5,685 nt of DNA from Pseudomonadota bacterium (GTDB lineage: Bacteria > Pseudomonadota > Gammaproteobacteria > Steroidobacterales > Steroidobacteraceae), in assembly GCA_021779875.1 (NCBI GenBank), contig JAJXZV010000308.1, positions 1 to 5,685 on the forward strand, given 5' to 3'. How positions within the stretch are numbered: position 1 is the stretch's first letter; every line of letters starts with the position of its first letter. Made by a program: the position numbers and the translations under genes. The notes under the pieces are model-generated. The model saw nothing but the letters and a program-made list of their open reading frames with translations, ran no database searches and was not told the DNA's origin. Positions 1 to 3,831 of this stretch are shown here, piece by piece.

Positions 1-1
1 G

Positions 2-1519
2 CCGCCGAGCGCCGGCGGCAACAACTTGATCGGCGCGGCCACCCAAGGCGTCACCACGCCAGACGGCCTGGCCGTGACCCGCCTGGATGCCATCGCGGCC
101 GCGAGTTGCGCCGCCGCGACGGGCTGCAATCCGAGCGGCGCCTTGCCGCATCAAATCACCGTCGCCGGCGCTCGATCGCCCACCGGCAACGTGGTCGAGG
201 ACACCTGCGTGGTCGCCGCCGATCCCCGGGTGAGCGGCGGCGTGTGCGATGGCACCACCCTCAACGTCGCGACGCTCTGCCCGGGCTTCGGCAACGAGAT
301 CATCCCGGGAACCATGTGCGGCGCCTCGGGTGCCTCCGGCTCGGGCTTCGCATTGATCCGTTCCGTCGCCGGCGGTGTGGACGGCATCCCGGGTTTGCTG
401 GTGTACAGCCAGGAAAGCCCCGATCAAATCCTGCCGCCCGCCCTGGGGTTGACGAATCCGTCCTGCCCGGCGGGCGTGCTCGCCTGGGCTCCGCGTTCCG
501 ATGCCAGTCCCAGCGAGGGCAGCATCGTCGAGGTCGATCCCGTCACGGGGCTCATGCAACTCGTGGAGATGACCGGATTCTGCGACGCATCGGGCTCGGG
601 CACCCGGGGCATGTCGGTGTACGGAGTCGGGCTCACCCTGAACACGGCGGCGTTGAGCGGCGGCCTCGCCGGCTACGCACAGGCGAAGTACGACCACCTG
701 TACGCCACGGCCGACACGGCCAATATCGCCACCACGACCCGGCAGACGCTGGAGACGGCCTTGGGCGTGGTGAACACCTATCTGTCGCAAGGCGACTATG
801 CGTGTGCGGCCAACCAGGTCGTGAAAGTGGACACGCTGGTGGGTCAGGACCCGAACCCCGCCGCCGACTACCCGGGCAACGCGGCCAATCCGAATCCCTG
901 GGGCGAAATCCGCGGACGGCTGGCGAATCTCTATCTGACGATCAACACCCGCATCCTCGGCCATGCGGCCAACGCGCAATGGCCGCTGGTCGCCCCCGAC
1001 GCACCGCCTGCCTGCCCGGCACCCGTGGTGTCATTCACGGCGAGCCCGTCGAGCATAGCGCCCAACGCCGCCGCGACGCTCACCTGGAGTTCGCAGCACG
1101 CCTCCGCCTGCACCGCCTCGGGCGGCTGGAGCGGCAGCGAACCGCTGAGCGGCACCCAGTCCACGGGCGCGCTCGCCGCTACCGCGAGCTATTCGCTTGC
1201 CTGCACCGGCGCGGGCGGCAGCACGACGGCGACGGCGACCGTGACCGTGGTCCCGCCGCCGCAGATCCAATCCTTCGGTGCCAGCCCGTCGAAGATCACG
1301 GTCGGCGGCTCGACGACGCTCAGTTGGTCCGCGACCGCGACGAGTTGCGCGATCTCGGGCGGCAGCTCGACTTACCGGGGACTGGCGGCGAGCGGCAGCC
1401 TCACGATCTCCTCGATCATGGCGAGCACGACCTACGCGCTCGGCTGTGCCAACTCGCTCGGCGCCACCGCCACCGCCACGACCCTCGTGACCGTCGCCGC
1501 GAAGCAGGACGACGACTGA
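2..1519 (+). CDS. Exported cysteine-rich protein with two C-terminal Ig-like modules (5' partial)
   Basis: The reading frame is open from the left edge, and the first Leu codon at 26 is preceded by in-frame Pro, Ser, Gly and Asn codons, so the true start lies outside the window. About 505 residues are visible, ending at TGA 1517-1519. Numbering from the Leu at 26: residues 1-210 are Gly/Ser/Ala-rich with eight cysteines and no family I recognise; about 216-313 look helical, with motifs such as YDHLYATAD and IRGRLANLYLTIN; about 332-409 and 412-490 are two tandem Ig-like beta modules, each with a cysteine pair (C362/C393 and C441/C474) and a T-L-x-W-S core. The tail is a short charged AAKQDDD. 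Fourteen cysteines in all, an even number, together with the Ig modules point to a secreted or surface protein with disulfides. Such modules are often adhesive or spacer domains in secreted enzymes. No catalytic motif is visible, so the function is unknown. The gene converges on the DUF3455 gene. Confidence 0.85.
   Translation, partial: PPSAGGNNLIGAATQGVTTPDGLAVTRLDAIAAASCAAATGCNPSGALPHQITVAGARSPTGNVVEDTCVVAADPRVSGGVCDGTTLNVATLCPGFGNEIIPGTMCGASGASGSGFALIRSVAGGVDGIPGLLVYSQESPDQILPPALGLTNPSCPAGVLAWAPRSDASPSEGSIVEVDPVTGLMQLVEMTGFCDASGSGTRGMSVYGVGLTLNTAALSGGLAGYAQAKYDHLYATADTANIATTTRQTLETALGVVNTYLSQGDYACAANQVVKVDTLVGQDPNPAADYPGNAANPNPWGEIRGRLANLYLTINTRILGHAANAQWPLVAPDAPPACPAPVVSFTASPSSIAPNAAATLTWSSQHASACTASGGWSGSEPLSGTQSTGALAATASYSLACTGAGGSTTATATVTVVPPPQIQSFGASPSKITVGGSTTLSWSATATSCAISGGSSTYRGLAASGSLTISSIMASTTYALGCANSLGATATATTLVTVAAKQDDD
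1019..1495 (+). repeat. Tandem Ig-like module repeat, period 80 residues (240 bases)
   Basis: Two copies of an approximately 78-residue beta module lie end to end inside the first gene, at about 1019-1252 and 1259-1495, joined by a short proline linker. Matching landmarks are FTASPSSI versus FGASPSKI, TLTWSS versus TLSWSA, ACTASGG versus SCAISGG, and SYSLAC versus TYALGC. The stretch beginning at 1041 recurs with changes at 1281, giving a 240-base period. Each copy keeps two cysteines in the same positions, consistent with an intra-domain disulfide. The copies are clearly diverged, so this is an old domain duplication, not a recent DNA repeat. Confidence 0.8.
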
Positions 1520-1521
1520 GC

Positions 1522-1551
1522 GGCCACCCGGCCTCACCGCCGCTACCGGCG
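1522..1551. terminator. Weak GC hairpins between convergent genes
   Basis: The 23-base gap between the convergent stop codons, together with the end of the DUF3455 gene, can form two small hairpins: GGCC 1522-1525 with GGCC 1530-1533, and CGCCG 1538-1542 with CGGCG 1547-1551 around a CTAC loop that covers the TAG stop of the minus-strand gene. Neither is followed by a T run in either direction. They are candidates for transcription end points only because of their position. Confidence 0.2.
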
Positions 1552-2127
1552 CGGCGCGTAGAAGTAGTAGTCGGCCTCGTAGGGAATGCTTGCGGCTTGC
1601 CCCAGATGCGCCTCGTCGCAGCCGACGGCCGGCGCTCGGCCGCCGAGCGTGTGCAGGCGCTGAATGAACGTGGTGCCGCCGAACGCACCCGCGCCCGCCG
1701 TGGACTTGGCGCGCAGCAACAACCATGGAATGGCATCGGCCGTCGGCGCAGCGTCGCTCGCAACCACCTCGCCGACCACCTGGCTGCCGTCGTTCGCCTC
1801 CCAGGTGGGGCCCGCATAATGTCTCCCCACCGCCTTGCCGCGCGGGTCGGACAGCTCGGCCGCCGGCGCCTTGAAGAGCCAGGCAAATCGCGCGGTCTCC
1901 TTCGGGCTGCGTGCACATTCGTAGATCTGAACGCCCGAGCCGTGCAAGACCTGCGACAGACGCTGCGCATCCAGGGGGGGGCGTAGCGCGTCGGGAACCC
2001 GCGTCGGCGGTGCGGGCGGCGAAGCGGCGCACGCGCCGAGGAGCACGCTCAGGGCCAGCGCAGCGCAAGCCCGCGCGGCGGCCGAGCGAGCCCGGTGCCC
2101 GCGAGTGATCGCATGAGGTTGCTGCAT
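1543..2127 (-). CDS. DUF3455 family lipoprotein
   Basis: A 194-residue protein. The ATG at 2127-2125 is chosen over upstream extensions because it follows a GGCGAGG ribosome-binding site (2133-2139) with a 5-base gap and opens directly into a lipoprotein signal: basic residues (RGHRARSAAAR), a hydrophobic stretch, then lipobox L30-G-A-C33. Ala at +2 suggests outer-membrane sorting. A Pro-rich linker (about 36-51) leads into the DUF3455 domain (about 44-192). Family landmarks seen are GVQIYEC (65-71), W83, G101-H103, the PTWEANDG stretch (107-114), IPWLLL (133-138), the FIQRLHTLGG stretch (154-163), C170, and YEADYYFY (183-190). C71 and C170 may form a disulfide. The biochemical role of DUF3455 proteins is unknown to me, and no catalytic motif is visible. 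The gene is divergent from the peptidase and may share its regulatory spacer. A run of eight C (coding strand) lies at codons 49-52, just after the signal region. Confidence 0.9.
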   Translation of the reverse strand: MQQPHAITRGHRARSAAARACAALALSVLLGACAASPPAPPTRVPDALRPPLDAQRLSQVLHGSGVQIYECARSPKETARFAWLFKAPAAELSDPRGKAVGRHYAGPTWEANDGSQVVGEVVASDAAPTADAIPWLLLRAKSTAGAGAFGGTTFIQRLHTLGGRAPAVGCDEAHLGQAASIPYEADYYFYAPRR

Positions 2128-2132
2128 GGTTG

Positions 2133-2139
2133 CCTCGCC
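2133..2139 (-). promoter_or_regulatory. Ribosome-binding site of the DUF3455 gene
   Basis: On the minus strand GGCGAGG sits five bases before the ATG at 2127-2125. This is the best Shine-Dalgarno match in the divergent spacer. It decides the start codon against the longer open frame that runs back to 2325 through an Arg/Pro-rich stretch inside the peptidase gene. Confidence 0.65.
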
Positions 2140-2170
2140 GTACTTGTCGTGGCAGGGCCGACGCTCGGCT

Positions 2171-2193
2171 CGTATACTTAAAAATTGTACACG
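2171..2193. promoter_or_regulatory. Imperfect inverted repeat with -10-like boxes in the divergent spacer
   Basis: CGTATAC (2171-2177) and GTACACG (2187-2193) form a 7-base inverted repeat with one mismatch around the AT-rich centre TTAAAAATT. It is the only AT-rich stretch in the 74-base spacer. The plus strand reads TATACT at 2173-2178 and the minus strand reads TACAAT across 2189-2184, each five of six matches to a sigma-70 -10 box. No good -35 element lies 16-18 bases upstream of either, so promoter strength or activator dependence is open. A TSS just downstream of TATACT would leave a leader of about 17 bases before the peptidase ATG. The dyad would fit a dimeric regulator acting on both genes. 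This is inference from sequence form only. Confidence 0.4.
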
Positions 2194-2201
2194 TAAGTGC
2201 G

Positions 2202-3641
2202 ATGGCTCATGACATGGGGAGTGTCGCCCTGCGAACCAGAGTGTGCGCAATTCGCCTGCTGGTGGCCGCCGCGACGCTCGCCATCGCGGCCTGTGGTGGC
2301 GCGGGCGCGCCGGGGGCCGGCGCACCTCCCGTGACCAGCGAAGCCGACGCGATCTTGCACATGGACAAATTGCGCGCGGCGGGGTTTCGCGGAGCTGGCG
2401 TGCGCGTCGGTGTGATCAGCACCGGCGTCGCCTACTTGACCTCGTATCAGCAGGCCGGCGTGCTACCCGCATCCATCTATCTCAGCCAGGGTGTGCCGGG
2501 CAGCCTCGATGAGGGCAGTTGGATGCTCGAGCTCGTGCATCAGCACGCGCCCGACGCGGTGCTTGGCTTCTGCGACGGCAGGGACCTGGATTTCTATGGC
2601 TGCATCAAGGATCTCGCGACGAATTTCCAGGCCGATGTGATCGTCGATGACATTCTGTTCTCCGGACAGTTCTATCCGGACGCCACGGCCGATATCGTCA
2701 CTGCATTGGAGGCCGCGAATCCTCGGCTGGTGTTCATTCATCTCGCGGGCAACGAGCAGTCGGGCGGCTATTGGCGGGGGCCATTCGCGGCGATTCAGGG
2801 TTCCGTCGGCGGGGTGATGCGTACGACGCTCGATTTCGGCGCGGCCAGCGGGGGCGCGAGCGATCCCTATAATTCGGTCTCACTACCCGCCGGCAAGCAC
2901 CTCAAATTGATCGTCAATTGGAACGATCCGCCCCATGGCGCGGCCAATCACGCGCTGAGCGCCTACTTGCTGGACGATTCGCTGCAGCCGCTGGCCGTCG
3001 CGAGCGACCAGGCGAATCCGACGCTCGTCGTCGAATACACGAACCCCTCGGGCGCCGCGCAGATGGTGCACCTGGCGGTGACCCTGGATGCCGGCAGCGC
3101 GACCGACGGGTTGTCCGTTCAGATCACCGAGGGCAGCGCGACCTGCAACATCGAGTGTCAGGCGCTTGGCCACTCGAGCTCCGGTCTCGCCGGCGGCTCG
3201 GTGGGCGACTTCCCGGATGCCCTGGTGGTCGGATCGACGGTGGTGACCTCGCCCATGCAGCTCGACCCGTGGACCAATTACGGGCCGTTCCGCCTCGACT
3301 TTCAATCCATCCCCGATGCGGCGGCGGCGGACGGCTATGACTATCTGCGGCTGCCGACTCCGATTGAGATCAACAAACCCGATCTCGTGGCGCCGGACTG
3401 CGTCACGGTGCCATTCAGCAATGGCACGTCGCTCGTGAACAACCAGTTCTGCGGGACCTCGTCCGCGGTCGTGGCGGTGGCCGGCGCGGTTGCCCTGCTC
3501 GAAAGTGCCGGATTCGATCGAGTCCAGGTCCTGAAGGCCCTGCGCGGCACCGCCGCCCCCCTGGGCGCCGCCGCGTGGGATCCGGGTTACGGATTCGGCC
3601 TCGCGAACGCCGAGGCGGCGTATCACTCGGGCGGCCAGTGA
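2202..3641 (+). CDS. Lipoprotein S8/S53-like serine peptidase with Glu in place of the subtilisin His
   Basis: A 479-residue protein, TGA at 3639-3641. The frame is open further upstream, but ATG 2202 (or 2214, four codons on) directly precedes a basic start, a hydrophobic stretch and an I-A-A-C lipobox with lipid Cys31, so it is the likely start. No strong ribosome-binding site is seen. Peptidase order: VGVISTG (about 69-75) at the position of the subtilisin Asp motif; L-D-E-G (102-105) followed by M-L-E-L-V-H and A-P-D-A, where subtilisins have HGT; IVDDILF (147-153); LAGN with N184 at the oxyanion position; a beta insert (about 227-308) with VNWNDPP; NKPDLVAPD (391-399); and GTSS with candidate nucleophile S420. 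Six further cysteines pair naturally by spacing (124/134, 315/319, 400/417). The layout resembles the S53-like branch of the subtilisin/sedolisin clan. Probable role: extracytoplasmic protein hydrolysis; substrate unknown. The usual Pro after GTS is Val, and Asp is missing from the first motif, so an inactive homologue is possible. Confidence 0.85.
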   Translation: MAHDMGSVALRTRVCAIRLLVAAATLAIAACGGAGAPGAGAPPVTSEADAILHMDKLRAAGFRGAGVRVGVISTGVAYLTSYQQAGVLPASIYLSQGVPGSLDEGSWMLELVHQHAPDAVLGFCDGRDLDFYGCIKDLATNFQADVIVDDILFSGQFYPDATADIVTALEAANPRLVFIHLAGNEQSGGYWRGPFAAIQGSVGGVMRTTLDFGAASGGASDPYNSVSLPAGKHLKLIVNWNDPPHGAANHALSAYLLDDSLQPLAVASDQANPTLVVEYTNPSGAAQMVHLAVTLDAGSATDGLSVQITEGSATCNIECQALGHSSSGLAGGSVGDFPDALVVGSTVVTSPMQLDPWTNYGPFRLDFQSIPDAAAADGYDYLRLPTPIEINKPDLVAPDCVTVPFSNGTSLVNNQFCGTSSAVVAVAGAVALLESAGFDRVQVLKALRGTAAPLGAAAWDPGYGFGLANAEAAYHSGGQ

Positions 3642-3730
3642 CCGTGGGGCGCTCGTGAACGCGATCCATGCGGCGACCGGCAAGCGTCTGCGGGCGCCAC
3701 CGTGCCCGGAGCCGTGAGCCGCGTGTCGAT

Positions 3731-3757
3731 GGCGCCCGCAAGGCGCCTCGGGCGCTT
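3731..3757 (+). terminator. Candidate GC-rich terminator hairpin after the peptidase gene
   Basis: Two mutually exclusive hairpins overlap here. GGCGCC 3731-3736 can pair with GGCGCC 3742-3747 across a 5-base loop. Alternatively AGGCGCC 3741-3747 can pair with GGCGCTT 3751-3757 across TCG, with one G-T pair. The following bases are ATAAGAGG, not a T run, so a classical intrinsic terminator is not shown. It starts 90 bases after the peptidase stop. Confidence 0.3.
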
Positions 3758-3764
3758 ATAAGAG

Positions 3765-3808
3765 GCGTCGCTAATTCTTCCTATCCGCCGTTGGCGACGC
3801 TCGCGTCG
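3765..3808 (-). terminator. Candidate terminator hairpins after the PASTA/dockerin gene
   Basis: GCGTCGC 3765-3771 is the exact reverse complement of GCGACGC 3794-3800, leaving a 22-base loop. The same GCGACGC arm can also fold locally, CGACG 3795-3799 with CGTCG 3804-3808. On the minus strand the stem is followed by CTCTTAT, a poor U tract. Position just beyond the stop at 3834-3832 suits a minus-strand terminator, but the evidence is weak. Confidence 0.3.
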
Positions 3809-3831
3809 AATCGGGATTCTCATCGGCATCG

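Larger units (their letters stand above)
3642..3831. other. Non-coding gap between convergent genes, rich in hairpins
   Basis: These 190 bases lie between the stop codons of the peptidase (+) and the PASTA/dockerin gene (-). Small frames that cross the region are Arg-rich and lack start signals, and I see no RNA gene. It holds several short inverted repeats, including CGGGC 3691-3695 with GCCCG 3704-3708, GGCGCC 3731-3736 with GGCGCC 3742-3747, and CGACG 3795-3799 with CGTCG 3804-3808 around CTCG. Confidence 0.55.

Noticed and set aside
106..1986. A 626-codon plus-strand open frame overlapping the first gene and running antisense through the lipoprotein gene
   Set aside because: Its product is dominated by Arg, Gly and Ala with no domain pattern, and it overlaps two well-supported genes. 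This is a typical high-GC shadow.
1031..2068. A 345-codon minus-strand open frame overlapping the lipoprotein gene in another phase
   Set aside because: It is Arg/Gly-rich without family motifs, and the DUF3455 frame in the same place has a signal peptide, ribosome-binding site and family landmarks.
2150..2165. TGGCAGGGCCG considered as a sigma-54 promoter element
   Set aside because: The -24-like TGGCA is present but no GC/TTGC -12 element follows at the required spacing.
2130..2201. TTG start for the peptidase 24 codons upstream of the chosen ATG
   Set aside because: It would put the coding region across the AT-rich promoter-like island and place extra residues before a normal signal peptide.
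2128..2325. N-terminal extension of the DUF3455 protein by 66 residues
   Set aside because: The extension is Arg/Pro/His-rich, overlaps the peptidase coding region, and would bury the lipoprotein signal inside the protein. The ATG at 2127 has a good ribosome-binding site.
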